Positions 23,525 through 32,246 of a DNA stretch of 40,403 nucleotides are shown here, piece by piece (the first letter of the stretch is position 1; each line of letters starts with the position of its first letter). This DNA comes from Candidatus Loosdrechtia aerotolerans. GTDB lineage: Bacteria > Planctomycetota > Brocadiia > Brocadiales > Brocadiaceae. The stretch spans positions 1-40,403 of the forward strand of contig SOER01000031.1 in assembly GCA_021646405.1 (NCBI GenBank), written 5' to 3'. The notes beneath the pieces are model-generated. The model ran no database searches. It saw only the letters and a list, made by a program, of their open reading frames with translations, and was not told where the DNA came from. The position numbers were made by a program, and so were the translations under genes.

Positions 23525-24223
23525 TTAAAAAAATAAAGTACTGATAAAACCAATGAAGGCGCCAAAAACCCCTCCCCAGACAACAAGCCAACCCAGGTGC
23601 TCCCGGATAACCTCTTCAACCATCTCTTTTACCTTTTGTGGTGTAAGTTCGTTTAGCCGATTATCAACCATTGAACTGATTTTTGATCTAAACGTATTGA
23701 AATCTGTTTCTTTTTGGAGAATTGAGACGATATCGATATCAGACAGGATCTCAGCCGCCTGTTTTTCGAATTCCATTTTAAAAGGTTTTCGTAAAGGTTC
23801 AAGGGCTTTTTCTCCGCCAAATAAGCTTAGCATACCGCCAAAGGATGAGTCTTTCACTACTCCTATAAAACCATGAAATATCTTGTCAAAATCGATTTTA
23901 TCCATAACCAATTTCGGTTGTATTTCATGGGGTAATGCCTCTCCGGTGACCTTAATAAAATTCTCTTCAGTAAAGAAATTTTCCAGAATGAGGGTGCGGA
24001 TACTTTCTTTAAATTCTTTAAATTTCAATGAAATAATACCAGAGCCATAGAGTCCCGGTATCCTCTCAAACAACATATATACGGCTAACCAATTGGTTAG
24101 TGCGCCAGAAAGCGAAAAAAGACTTGCCACAGCAATAGCGTTTTTACCCGGAAATTCAGGTACCGCATAAACAATTCCAAATACTATGGCAGCAGATACA
24201 TTCGTTACAAGACTTTTATTCAT
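23525..24223 (-). CDS. DUF445 family membrane protein
   Basis: A 232-residue protein with hydrophobic segments at both ends (about 8-22 and 33-47; about 212-230) and a helical, charged middle, the layout of DUF445/YheB-like proteins. The family motif ALTNWLAVYMLFERIPGLYGSGIIS is clear. The function is unknown; relatives have been linked to envelope or cell-surface organisation. I take ATG 24223 as start because AGGA lies six bases upstream; an ATG two codons earlier sits directly on that RBS. Confidence 0.85.
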   Translation of the reverse strand: MNKSLVTNVSAAIVFGIVYAVPEFPGKNAIAVASLFSLSGALTNWLAVYMLFERIPGLYGSGIISLKFKEFKESIRTLILENFFTEENFIKVTGEALPHEIQPKLVMDKIDFDKIFHGFIGVVKDSSFGGMLSLFGGEKALEPLRKPFKMEFEKQAAEILSDIDIVSILQKETDFNTFRSKISSMVDNRLNELTPQKVKEMVEEVIREHLGWLVVWGGVFGAFIGFISTLFF

Positions 24224-24358
24224 ATGCATTCCTAAGTATTAAGTTGCCCCTGTTTTAAATAATGCTCTTTTTCATATTTACAGTATCGTATTATTTGAAA
24301 ACATTTATAGTAACCATAAAAGTACCGGTACATCAAGTTTTTTCCTGCTGTTTTTCCA

Positions 24359-25363
24359 TTATGTATGACCAATGGCCTTCCGGATTTTTTCCATAAAAGG
24401 TGTAGCAAGTGACCTTGCTCTCCGGGCGCCCTCATTAAGAAGGGTATCCATTTTTTGTTGGTCTGTCATCAGTTGATTATACAGCTGCCGGGGTTTTTCA
24501 AGGAATACGTTTAATATCTCAAATAACTCCTGTTTGGCATCTGCCCACGATATACCGTTATAATAACGGTTTTGCATTGTTTCTACTTGTTCCGGACTGG
24601 CAAATTCTTTATAGATATGAAAGAGTGGGGAGGTGGCGGGGTTCTTGGGTTCTGTAGGGAGGGATGAATCTGTTTTAATCCTGAAAACAAGTTTACGAAG
24701 TTTTTCCGATGAAACGAATAATGGAATCGTATTATCATAACTTTTACTCATCTTACGACCATCTAAACCGGGTAATGATGCTGTTTCTTCCTCCCGGGTA
24801 AGATACCTTGGTAAGATGAACACCTTTCCATACGTATGATTAAAACCCTGGGCGATATCATTGGTAATCTCGATATGTTGTATTTGATCTTTTCCAACGG
24901 GAACCACGTCTGATTGAAAAAGCAGGATATCGGCGGCCATAAGAACGGGGTAATTATAAAGACCCATATTTATCCCTGAATCTACATCGGAAATTCCACT
25001 TGCCAGGTTTTGTGCAATTGCTGCTTTATATGCATGGGCACGATTCATGAGACCTTTCGGGGTAAGGCATGCAAGTATCCAGGTTAATTCGAAGATCTCG
25101 GGTATATCAGACTGACGGTAAAAAATTACCTTGTCAGGATCCAACCCTAATGCTAACCATGTGGCTGCAACCTCATAACAAACATGGCGGAAATACTCCG
25201 GTTCTTTGATAGCGGTCAGGGCATGGTAATCAGCGATAAAATACAGTGCCTGATAGCGTTCATCCTGTGCTAGAGACAAGGCTGGTTTGATAGCACCCAG
25301 ATAATTACCGAGATGCGGACTTCCTGTTGGCTTTATTCCTGTCAGAACAATTTTCTTTTCCAT
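24359..25363 (-). CDS. trpS: Tryptophanyl-tRNA synthetase
   Basis: Charges tRNA-Trp with tryptophan. It has 334 residues from ATG 25363, the usual length for bacterial TrpRS. The class I signatures are SPHLGN (the HIGH equivalent, near residue 17) and GRKMSKSYDN (the KMSKS loop, near 195). The GIKPTGSPHLGNYLGAIK N-terminus fixes the start; a longer frame to 25411 opens with TTG and adds non-homologous residues. The RBS is weak. No T-box-like leader is evident upstream. Confidence 0.95.
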   Translation of the reverse strand: MEKKIVLTGIKPTGSPHLGNYLGAIKPALSLAQDERYQALYFIADYHALTAIKEPEYFRHVCYEVAATWLALGLDPDKVIFYRQSDIPEIFELTWILACLTPKGLMNRAHAYKAAIAQNLASGISDVDSGINMGLYNYPVLMAADILLFQSDVVPVGKDQIQHIEITNDIAQGFNHTYGKVFILPRYLTREEETASLPGLDGRKMSKSYDNTIPLFVSSEKLRKLVFRIKTDSSLPTEPKNPATSPLFHIYKEFASPEQVETMQNRYYNGISWADAKQELFEILNVFLEKPRQLYNQLMTDQQKMDTLLNEGARRARSLATPFMEKIRKAIGHT

Positions 25364-25524
25364 ATTTCGAAACCATGTGCTGAGTCTGCCGAAGCATCTG
25401 TTTGGGAACAAGCAGGCGAGCAGGGTAGAACATTGCCTGCCAAAATATCTTCCGTCAGTTAAGATATGTTCGATTTCATCCTTGGGACTACTATAAAGTG
25501 ATACGATATTTTAAGGCTTTTTAC

Positions 25525-26316
25525 TTATTGTAACATATCGAGTAATTGTTTTGCATTCATAATTGATTTTCCGGCATGACAGTTATTAAACATGACAATA
25601 GTCTTTCTGGCAGAATTCGTTATATGCCTTATATCAGGTACAAAAGACTGTAATTCTTCTTTTGTGTAAAGATAATCGTATCTTTCTGCCACGGATGCCT
25701 GAAACCAACGGGGATTTCTTCCGTGGAATCTGAAGTATCCAAGATCCGTTGTAACGATTGGATTATATGGCATAAGATTTTTGAATTTTGGTTCGTCCAC
25801 GATACAGTATCCGATCCGGTTTTGCTTAAGGAATGTTACGCTTTTTTGATTATGCCAGTTGACGTTTCTAAATTCTACTACCAATGGGAGATTGTTTAAT
25901 TTCTCTTTAAAGGTCCTGATATAGGCGTAGTTGTCTTCTGTTGTGTGAAAACTGTAAGGAAATTGTGCCAGGAGAGCGGTCAATCTGCCCTCATTTTGTA
26001 AAGGTTCCAAAGAATAGAGAAAGCGTTTGAAGGCATCACTATTATCAACGAACCTCCCTGTATCCTTATCCCGTATTTCATGGGTGAGTGATTTATGTGC
26101 TTTCACGGTAAATTCGAAATCAGGAGAGGTCTTATTCATTATTCCCATGAATGATTTTTGGGAAGGTATTGTATAATAGGTAGCGTTTATCTCTGTTATT
26201 TTAAAACCAAGGTACTTTTCATAATAAGGGAGCATATCTCCTTTTTTGATATGTGGTGGATAGATGGTGCCTATCCAGTCCTGAAATGAAAAGCCCGATG
26301 TACCAACTTTGATCAT
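25525..26316 (-). CDS. DUF72 family protein (YecE-like)
   Basis: A 263-residue TIM-barrel-like protein of the DUF72/YecE family. Characteristic segments are KVGTSGFSFQDWIGTIYP at the N-terminus, TEINATYYTIPS, AQFPYSFH, VVEFRNVNWH and YFRFHGRNPRWF, and the C-terminal FNNCHAGKSIMNAKQL. These carry the conserved His, Arg and Asn residues of a putative active site, but the biochemical role of the family is not established. It is a single gene, 161 bases upstream of trpS on the same strand. Confidence 0.88.
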   Translation of the reverse strand: MIKVGTSGFSFQDWIGTIYPPHIKKGDMLPYYEKYLGFKITEINATYYTIPSQKSFMGIMNKTSPDFEFTVKAHKSLTHEIRDKDTGRFVDNSDAFKRFLYSLEPLQNEGRLTALLAQFPYSFHTTEDNYAYIRTFKEKLNNLPLVVEFRNVNWHNQKSVTFLKQNRIGYCIVDEPKFKNLMPYNPIVTTDLGYFRFHGRNPRWFQASVAERYDYLYTKEELQSFVPDIRHITNSARKTIVMFNNCHAGKSIMNAKQLLDMLQ

Positions 26317-26423
26317 AAATTATAAAGAGAAGTTAAACCCTGGATGAACATTGAACCTGAGTAATTACTGTAAATCTTAAATATCAAATGCCTGTACACA
26401 TATATACATAGAGAGAGGTTGCG

Positions 26424-26633
26424 TTAATTATCCGCTTTGGCGATCTGATGCCTGTATGATTCCAGGAGTGTCATAAATTCATCAAATTTACGTTCGGGTA
26501 CGTTGAACTTGTACAGGCTGGTCTTGATCTCAGTCATAACGGCATCAAACTCACGATTAGTAATATTGAGGGGGCATGAGCTTTGTCCAGCGGTCTGCCC
26601 GGATATATTTTTGGACTACAATAGTTGCCATAG
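26424..26633 (-). pseudogene. Truncated hemoglobin (trHb1-like) pseudogene fragment
   Basis: Two adjacent frames on the minus strand together give the C-terminal half of a truncated hemoglobin. The upstream part reads KIYPGRPLDKAHAP, matching the E-F region with the proximal histidine (KAH). After a run of five Cs at about 26570 the frame shifts by one, and the next frame reads LNITNREFDAVMTEIKTSLY, then KFNVPERKFDEFMTLLESY to the TAA at 26424-26426. This is the G-H helix pattern (FDAV, L..SL, VP). The N-terminal half with the distal haem site is missing; the fragment runs straight into the end of proC. A frameshift plus truncation makes a functional globin unlikely. Confidence 0.65.
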
Positions 26634-26641
26634 TTGTTGTT

Positions 26642-27457
26642 TTACCTCTGTTTCCCCAGTTTTTTTGATTTTACAGTGGCAGATTTAACTGCATTTATAA
26701 GACATGCCCTGAACCCGCCATCTTCCAGCGTGCTTATTCCCGCGATAGTTGTCCCCCCGGGTGAGGCTACATCGTCCTTTAGTTTTGCCGGATGCTGTCC
26801 TGTCTCCAGCACCATCTTTGCTGCACCAAGAGTGGTTTGTGCTGCAAGGGTAGTTGCAACGTCTCTTGGCAACCCCATTTTTACACCACCATCGGATAAA
26901 GCCTCAATAAACATATATACATATGCAGGGCCGCTTCCGCTGAGTCCTGTCACGGCATCCAGATATTTTTCATCCAGTTGGAACACCTTTCCAACAGCTT
27001 GAAATATATCTGATACTAATCGTCCATCTGTTTCTGTAGCGTATGTACCTAGGGCAAAAACGGTAGCGGAAACACCAACAAGACATGGAGTGTTAGGCAT
27101 TACGCGGACTATTCTGGCTCCTGTCTGTAATCCGGATTCAAGAAACCGCAGTGGTATGCCTGCAGCAATGGATATTACTAAATGCCGGCTGTCGATATCG
27201 TCTTTTATCGTATTGAGTACCTCTCCCATTATTTGTGGTTTTACTGCCAGGATAATAACATCGGCAAATGAAACAACATCTTTATTACGCTGTGTAGTAT
27301 GTATGCCGGTTTCTGCATGCAAAGCCTCGCATCGCTCGGTAAGTACATCACTAACCATAATATTCCTGGTTTCACTTACTTGTGCATGAATAATACCCCT
27401 GCAAAGGGCCTCTCCCATCTTTCCGCCACCAATAAATCCAATCTTTTCTTTGAGCAT
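26642..27457 (-). CDS. proC: Pyrroline-5-carboxylate reductase
   Basis: Final step of proline synthesis: reduces 1-pyrroline-5-carboxylate with NAD(P)H. It has 271 residues. The Rossmann dinucleotide site is IGFIGGGKMGEA at the N-terminus; AVKPQ, RVMPNTPCLVG and the long C-terminal signature GLSGSGPAYVYMFIEALSDG, followed by SPGGTTIAGISTLE, are all present and complete. ATG 27457 is the natural start. The end of the gene abuts a globin pseudogene, suggesting that a deletion brought them together. Confidence 0.96.
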   Translation of the reverse strand: MLKEKIGFIGGGKMGEALCRGIIHAQVSETRNIMVSDVLTERCEALHAETGIHTTQRNKDVVSFADVIILAVKPQIMGEVLNTIKDDIDSRHLVISIAAGIPLRFLESGLQTGARIVRVMPNTPCLVGVSATVFALGTYATETDGRLVSDIFQAVGKVFQLDEKYLDAVTGLSGSGPAYVYMFIEALSDGGVKMGLPRDVATTLAAQTTLGAAKMVLETGQHPAKLKDDVASPGGTTIAGISTLEDGGFRACLINAVKSATVKSKKLGKQR

Positions 27458-27948
27458 GCAACCCGTCCTTTCAAGTGGTTTTGTGATTACATTCCGGTTT
27501 TCCGGATTTTCTTATTTAGTTGCACCGTAGTTTTTTGACAAATTTCAATCTCTAAAATTTAGCCTCACGATTACTTCATGATTTCTTTTGGTTTAGCTTT
27601 TCGATTACTCTCAATGTTGTTTTTCATATTCTCATAAGAGTTATCAAAATGAAGCATATACAAAATGTTTCTACATACCATATGTATCTTTCTTTACGAT
27701 CCTGTACGGATATTTTTCCGCAATATATGATCATTATATGGTGAGTTTTAATACAATTTCAAGATTTCTTTGGGTTCTTTGAAAAAGAGGCAAAGTATTA
27801 TCCCTTTTCTGGCAATTTTTATATTTTCCCGGAATACTCTTGTTGTATATAATATAATCACTTTATGAGAGCTATTGTAAGCCAGAAATGGAACCAAACA
27901 CAATGAATCGGAATTGATTCCATTCTATTCGAGGATATTTGAGGAAAT
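27458..27948. other. 491-base AT-rich spacer between divergent genes
   Basis: No ORF is supported. It must contain the promoters of proC (-) and of the amidase gene (+). Two overlapping TATAAT hexamers at 27848-27858 are possible -10 boxes for the plus strand, but no good -35 is seen. ATATATGATCATTATAT near 27724 is a small palindrome. A copy of the 45-base interspersed repeat lies at 27871-27920. Confidence 0.4.
27871..27920 (-). repeat. Interspersed 45-base repeat, copy B
   Basis: The reverse complement reads AATTCCGATTCATTGTGTT, then TGGTTCCATTTCTGG, CTTACAATAGC, matching 5551-5595 with only a few changes over about 40 bases. It lies 30-80 bases before the amidase start codon. Confidence 0.6.
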
Positions 27949-28734
27949 ATGATGAATGTCGGGTTTTTTCAGACAAATCCAGTATTTGGGAAAAAAACAG
28001 ACAACATACAGAATGCAATTACAGAGATAAGAGGCCTGAACGCCGATTTGGTTATTTTACCTGAGCTCTTTAATACGGGATACCAATTTGTATCAAAAGA
28101 AGAAGCATTTTCCCTTGCAGAGCAGGTCCCTGAAGGACAGACTACACAGGCGTTAATACGTTTAGCAGAGGAGAAACAGGTGCATATTGTAGCCGGTCTG
28201 GTAGAACGGGAGGGTGAATATTGTTATAATTCTGCAGTACTGGTAGGTCCGGATGGATATATTGGCTGTTACAGAAAGCTCCATCTTTTCTCTGACGAGA
28301 AACTCTGGTTTGAACCCGGAAATACCGGATTGAAGGTTTATGATATCGGACAGGCAAGGATCGGTATCATGGTCTGTTTCGACTGGTTCTTTCCTGAGGT
28401 TGCCAGGTCCCTTGCATTAAAAGGTGCTGATATTATCTGTCATCCTGCCAATCTTATTCTGCCGTATTGTCCGCACGCTATGATTACCCGCTGTATAGAA
28501 AACAGGGTGTTTGCTATTACAGCAAATCGGACAGGTGTTGAGAGACGCTCAAAAGATACGCTTGCGTTTATTGGTACGAGCCAGATTGTAGGAACAAAGG
28601 GAGAGATTTTATATCGTGCCTCTGCAGACCAGGAAGAATCAATGGTTATAGAGATTGATCCAAATGTTGCCTGTGATAAGTATATAACCCCGGTGAATCA
28701 TCTCTTTAACGACCGACGGGTTGAATTTGATTAG
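27949..28734 (+). CDS. Nitrilase-superfamily amidohydrolase
   Basis: Carbon-nitrogen hydrolase of 261 residues. The catalytic Glu-Lys-Cys triad is present: E39 in ILPELF, K110 in CYRKLHLF and C143 in MVCFDWFFPE. The segments GADIICHPANLILPYCPHAM and ENRVFAITANRTG are typical of the omega-amidase/N-carbamoylputrescine-like branch, so the substrate is probably a small amide, but the exact one is not readable. GAGG stands four bases before the first ATG and seven before a second one directly following it (27952); either may be used. Confidence 0.9.
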   Translation: MMNVGFFQTNPVFGKKTDNIQNAITEIRGLNADLVILPELFNTGYQFVSKEEAFSLAEQVPEGQTTQALIRLAEEKQVHIVAGLVEREGEYCYNSAVLVGPDGYIGCYRKLHLFSDEKLWFEPGNTGLKVYDIGQARIGIMVCFDWFFPEVARSLALKGADIICHPANLILPYCPHAMITRCIENRVFAITANRTGVERRSKDTLAFIGTSQIVGTKGEILYRASADQEESMVIEIDPNVACDKYITPVNHLFNDRRVEFD

Positions 28735-28804
28735 TATCTGTTCTTCTGTGTTCATACATTTTTAAAAATATACGTTCATATATCAAAAACCCTGGATTTT
28801 TACC

Positions 28805-29437
28805 ATGAGTATCGTTATAGAAATCGATTACCGTGAAAGAGGTTCCGGGATTGTAGAAATATTACGAGCCAAAGAAAATTTTATTGTAGTGGTAAAGAAA
28901 TTATCCATTGGCGATTATTGCATTAACAAACGCATTGCTGTTGAACGGAAGACGACGAAGGATTTTGTTCTGTCCATTATTGATGGACGGTTATTCTCTC
29001 AGGCATCCCGGTTAAAAAGGCATGCTGATGTACAACTCATGGTGATAGAGGGTACCGATCTGTTCCATACAGGGTACCAAATAGACGCACAGGCGATTAA
29101 AGGAGCGCTTGTCTCGCTGTCTGTTTCCTGGCAAATCCCCTTAATTTTTTCAAAATCTCCCCGGGGCACTGCAGATGTACTGATTATGGCGGGAGATCAG
29201 GATATAAAACACTGTGAAGGTATATTAAAGAGAACAGGGAAAAAACCGAAGCGCATACAAACACAAAAGGTGTATTTTCTCCAGGGATTACCCGGTATTG
29301 GGCCAGGGATGGCAAAAAGGATTTTAGAGTACTTTGGGAGTATAGAAAGGGTCATTACTGCAGACGAACAGGAGCTTACCTGCATAGATGGAATTGGCAG
29401 GAAGAGGGCATCCATGATCCGTAAAATCATCAGATAG
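28805..29437 (+). CDS. ERCC4-type nuclease with helix-hairpin-helix domain
   Basis: A 210-residue protein with the XPF/MUS81 (ERCC4) nuclease core: IDYRERGSG (7-15), GDYCINKRIAVERKTTKDF (36-54) with the ERKxxxD-type active site E47-R48-K49 and D53, and Asp8 and Asp37 as further metal ligands. Two tandem HhH motifs at the C-terminus (LPGIGPGMAKRILEYFGS; IDGIGRKRASMIRK) should bind DNA. This compact nuclease plus (HhH)2 form is the archaeal and eukaryotic XPF arrangement without the helicase part and is found only patchily in bacteria. A role in processing branched or flap DNA is expected from the family. It follows the amidase gene after 70 bases. Confidence 0.88.
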   Translation: MSIVIEIDYRERGSGIVEILRAKENFIVVVKKLSIGDYCINKRIAVERKTTKDFVLSIIDGRLFSQASRLKRHADVQLMVIEGTDLFHTGYQIDAQAIKGALVSLSVSWQIPLIFSKSPRGTADVLIMAGDQDIKHCEGILKRTGKKPKRIQTQKVYFLQGLPGIGPGMAKRILEYFGSIERVITADEQELTCIDGIGRKRASMIRKIIR

Positions 29438-29456
29438 CAGGCATATATTTTTCATT

Positions 29457-30503
29457 TTAATGCCATCTCGTGCTTACTCGTTGGCTCCAGATTCTTTTGA
29501 CAATTCCATCATCATCCTCGTCGTAAATCTCTCCGACAACCTCTTCCATAATATCTTCTAATGTTACAATTCCCAAAGACTGATCATTTTTACGTACAAT
29601 GGCCATATGGATTCGATTCCCTTGAAATTCCTTAAGGACCTCAAGGATAGATTCATTCACATTGATAAAATACGGTTTGCGGAGTAAACTTACCAGGGAG
29701 AATTCTATTTTGGTATCCATCATGGTTATAAACTCTTTTGTATGCAGGATGCCTATTACTTGCGGTTCTGTATCATCCGACAGCACAGGTAATCTTGTGT
29801 GTCCGCAAGCAATAATAATCTTGAATATTTCTTCTTTTTTCATTGAACTGCGGACCGTAACCACCTTCGAAAAGGGGAGCATAACCTCTGATGCCTTTTT
29901 AAAACGCAGGGCAAATAAATTCAGAATATAGTCTCTGTGAAACGGATGGAGCGATTTTAATGAAATTTCAGATACGGTTTCATCTGAAGAAGGAGACGGG
30001 CCGATACCTACCAATGAGAGGAATTTTACCGTCGATTTTTCGAGGATATGAACTACTGGCGCCGCAGTCCTTGTCATAATAGTTAACAAACGACTGGAGG
30101 CTAACGATACCTCTTCAGGATAGCGGATAGCAATAGCTTTAGGTATCAGTTCGCCGACAACAACAGTAAAAAAAGTAAATGGAATAGCAAAAAGTGCGAT
30201 TCCGAATAATTCTGCTGTTGTTTCAGAAACCCCTAAGAAGTTTTTTATATAAGGAAGCATGGACTGTGTTACTTCACTGCCTCCAAGTGCTGCCGACAAT
30301 GTTCCCACTAAGGTAATACACACCTGAATAACAGCAAATGTTCTTTCTGGCCTGGCCTTTAAGCAAAGAAATACTCTTGCGGTTTTGTTGCCCTTCGAAG
30401 CCATATCTCTTAAAAGCGGGACATTGGTAGATGCGAATGCCATTTCTATGCACGAAAATACACCATTAAAAAGGAGCAATATAATTACGAGTATCCATTC
30501 CAT
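29457..30503 (-). CDS. CNNM/CorC-type DUF21-CBS membrane protein
   Basis: About 348 residues from ATG 30503. The N-terminal DUF21 transmembrane domain (MEWILVIILLLFNGVFSCIEMAF and two or three further helices, with VVGELIPKAIAIRYPE) is followed by a CBS pair with VMLPFSKVVTVRSSM and LGIVTLEDIMEEVVGEIYDEDDD. It ends there, without the CorC/HlyC transporter-associated domain. Family members are linked to Mg/Co export or homeostasis. The frame extends to a GTG at 30635 with AAGG close upstream, adding 44 hydrophobic, low-complexity residues. I prefer 30503 because homologues begin at this helix, but it lacks a visible RBS, so the longer form is possible. Confidence 0.82.
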   Translation of the reverse strand: MEWILVIILLLFNGVFSCIEMAFASTNVPLLRDMASKGNKTARVFLCLKARPERTFAVIQVCITLVGTLSAALGGSEVTQSMLPYIKNFLGVSETTAELFGIALFAIPFTFFTVVVGELIPKAIAIRYPEEVSLASSRLLTIMTRTAAPVVHILEKSTVKFLSLVGIGPSPSSDETVSEISLKSLHPFHRDYILNLFALRFKKASEVMLPFSKVVTVRSSMKKEEIFKIIIACGHTRLPVLSDDTEPQVIGILHTKEFITMMDTKIEFSLVSLLRKPYFINVNESILEVLKEFQGNRIHMAIVRKNDQSLGIVTLEDIMEEVVGEIYDEDDDGIVKRIWSQRVSTRWH

Positions 30504-30771
30504 ATGATATTTAATAATTTTAATGAACGTGGTAAACTTTAAGTTTAAGATGATTTTATTCAGAACAATGGATAAAATGAACGGTAAGGACGTATATTTA
30601 TTCGCCCCTGAAAATATCATTATTAGTATTTTCACACCATCCTTTATAAATTCATGTACCGTTATAATAACAAAATATCTTTTCTAATGCTAGGGGAGAT
30701 CGAATATACCTTTACTTTCATTCCCTATACTCAGTTAGTATCAGGGAGAGCAAAATAAAATAACCGAAAGA

Positions 30772-30801
30772 TTGACAGCACAATACTCTCTTTATTATGA
30801 T
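30772..30801 (+). promoter_or_regulatory. Promoter for the TolB-like gene
   Basis: A consensus TTGACA (30772-30777) and TATGAT (30796-30801) lie 18 bases apart, leaving a leader of about 140 bases before ATG 30951. The rest of the spacer 30504-30950 shows no gene apart from the possible N-terminal extension of the CNNM-type protein. Confidence 0.5.
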
Positions 30802-30950
30802 ATCGTATATCTGACATTTAAGAGATTTCCAGAAAATTTCTACAACATGACAGGAAACTTCTTGAATGTATAGTATAACTTCTTAATTTATTTATAAGTT
30901 TTACTTGTTTAAAGGTTTATATTGGCCAGCAGGAGAGAGGGTTTTTTACC

Positions 30951-32114
30951 ATGAGGCAAAAGATTTTAACAGGTGTTTTTACAATACTGCTAGGGATTAT
31001 TTTCTTAAGTTACGGCACAGTTAAAAGTAACGGAGGCGAGAAGGGTGAAGAACAATTTTTAACGAATATTAAGCAATTAACTAAACAGGGCAGGAGTGCC
31101 GGGGAAGGATATTTCTCGCCTGACGGTAGATTTTTGATATTCCAGAGTGAGCAGGAGCCTGAGAATCCTTTCTATCAGATCTATATAATGAACCTTGAGA
31201 CAGAAGAGACGCATCGGGTTTCTCCAGGAACGGGTAAAACCACTTGTTCATTTTTCAGACCTGATTCCAATGAGGTCCTCTTTGCCTCAACCCATTTGGA
31301 TCCAATGGCAAAGGCAAAGCAGCAGGCAGAAATCGAATTTCGCAAGTCTGGGAAAAAGCGCCCGTTTACCTGGGATTATGATGATCATTATGATATTTTC
31401 TCAGCGCAGCGGGACGGAAGTAACCTGAAGCGTTTAACAAATGCGGTCGGATATGATGCAGAGGGTGCTTATTCACCTGACGGGGCCAAGATCGTCTTCT
31501 GTTCTTTACGGGACGCCTATCCGGTCGGAGAACTCTCTCCTGATGACAAAAAACATTTTGAGCGTAACCCTGCTTATTTTGGCGAGATTTATATTATGAA
31601 TGCCGATGGTTCAGACCAAAAGCGATTAACCGACTGGCCCGGATATGACGGTGGCCCTTTTTTCAGCCCGGATGGAAAGAGGATCATCTGGCGGCATTTT
31701 AGTGATGACGGTATGTTAGCCGATGTATATACCATGCGAATTGACGGATCGGATACACGCAGGTTAACCGATTTCGGTTCAATGTCCTGGGCTCCCTATT
31801 TCCATCCTTCCGGTGAGTATGTTATCTTCCATTCAAATAAGCACGGGTTTGCAAATTGTGAGCTATTCATTGTTGATTCATTAGGTGAAAAAGAGCCTGT
31901 ACGGGTAACTACGAACACTATGATATTCGATGGATTGCCGGTTTTTTCCCCGGATGGAACACAACTCTCATGGACTTCTGGCCGGACATCCAACGGAGGG
32001 ACCCAGCTTTTTCTGGCAGACTGGAATCACGAAGCTGCATTAGAGGCACTGAAAAGAGCAAAGCCGCGGACTCGGTCTGAGCAGAAATCCGGTGTTTCCA
32101 AGGTTTCAGATTGA
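30951..32114 (+). CDS. Exported TolB-like PD40 beta-propeller protein
   Basis: A 387-residue protein with a signal peptide (about 1-26) and five or six PD40/WD40-like TolB repeats, recognised by FSPDGRFLIFQS, YSPDGAKIVFCS, FSPDGKRIIWRH, FHPSGEYVIFHS and FSPDGTQLSWTS. It lacks the N-terminal TolB domain and the peptidase domain found in related proteins, so it is a stand-alone periplasmic propeller, probably a binding scaffold. GGAGAGAGGG precedes ATG 30951. No tol or pal gene is near, so a role in the Tol-Pal system is not supported. Confidence 0.85.
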   Translation: MRQKILTGVFTILLGIIFLSYGTVKSNGGEKGEEQFLTNIKQLTKQGRSAGEGYFSPDGRFLIFQSEQEPENPFYQIYIMNLETEETHRVSPGTGKTTCSFFRPDSNEVLFASTHLDPMAKAKQQAEIEFRKSGKKRPFTWDYDDHYDIFSAQRDGSNLKRLTNAVGYDAEGAYSPDGAKIVFCSLRDAYPVGELSPDDKKHFERNPAYFGEIYIMNADGSDQKRLTDWPGYDGGPFFSPDGKRIIWRHFSDDGMLADVYTMRIDGSDTRRLTDFGSMSWAPYFHPSGEYVIFHSNKHGFANCELFIVDSLGEKEPVRVTTNTMIFDGLPVFSPDGTQLSWTSGRTSNGGTQLFLADWNHEAALEALKRAKPRTRSEQKSGVSKVSD

Positions 32115-32182
32115 GGTAATTTCGATGTGACCGCAAATGTAACCGCATCCCTTTTGGGTACGTTTCATGCGGAAGTGAGGAC

Positions 32183-32220
32183 TCTTTTCTGATCCTCACA
32201 CAAAGCCACAAAGATATAAG
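32183..32220 (+). repeat. Interspersed repeat, partial copy 3
   Basis: TTTTCTGATCCTCACACAAAG, then CCACAAAGATATAAG, matches the left arm of copies 1 and 2 (510-650 and 17671-17795). The right arm is missing. It lies between two convergent genes. Confidence 0.6.
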
Positions 32221-32246
32221 GTGATTTTATATTCCGGCTCAAAAAT

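Noticed and set aside
30504-30635. N-terminal extension of the CNNM-type protein
   Set aside because: Although AAGG precedes GTG 30635, the added 44 residues are low-complexity and unlike the family; kept as an alternative only.
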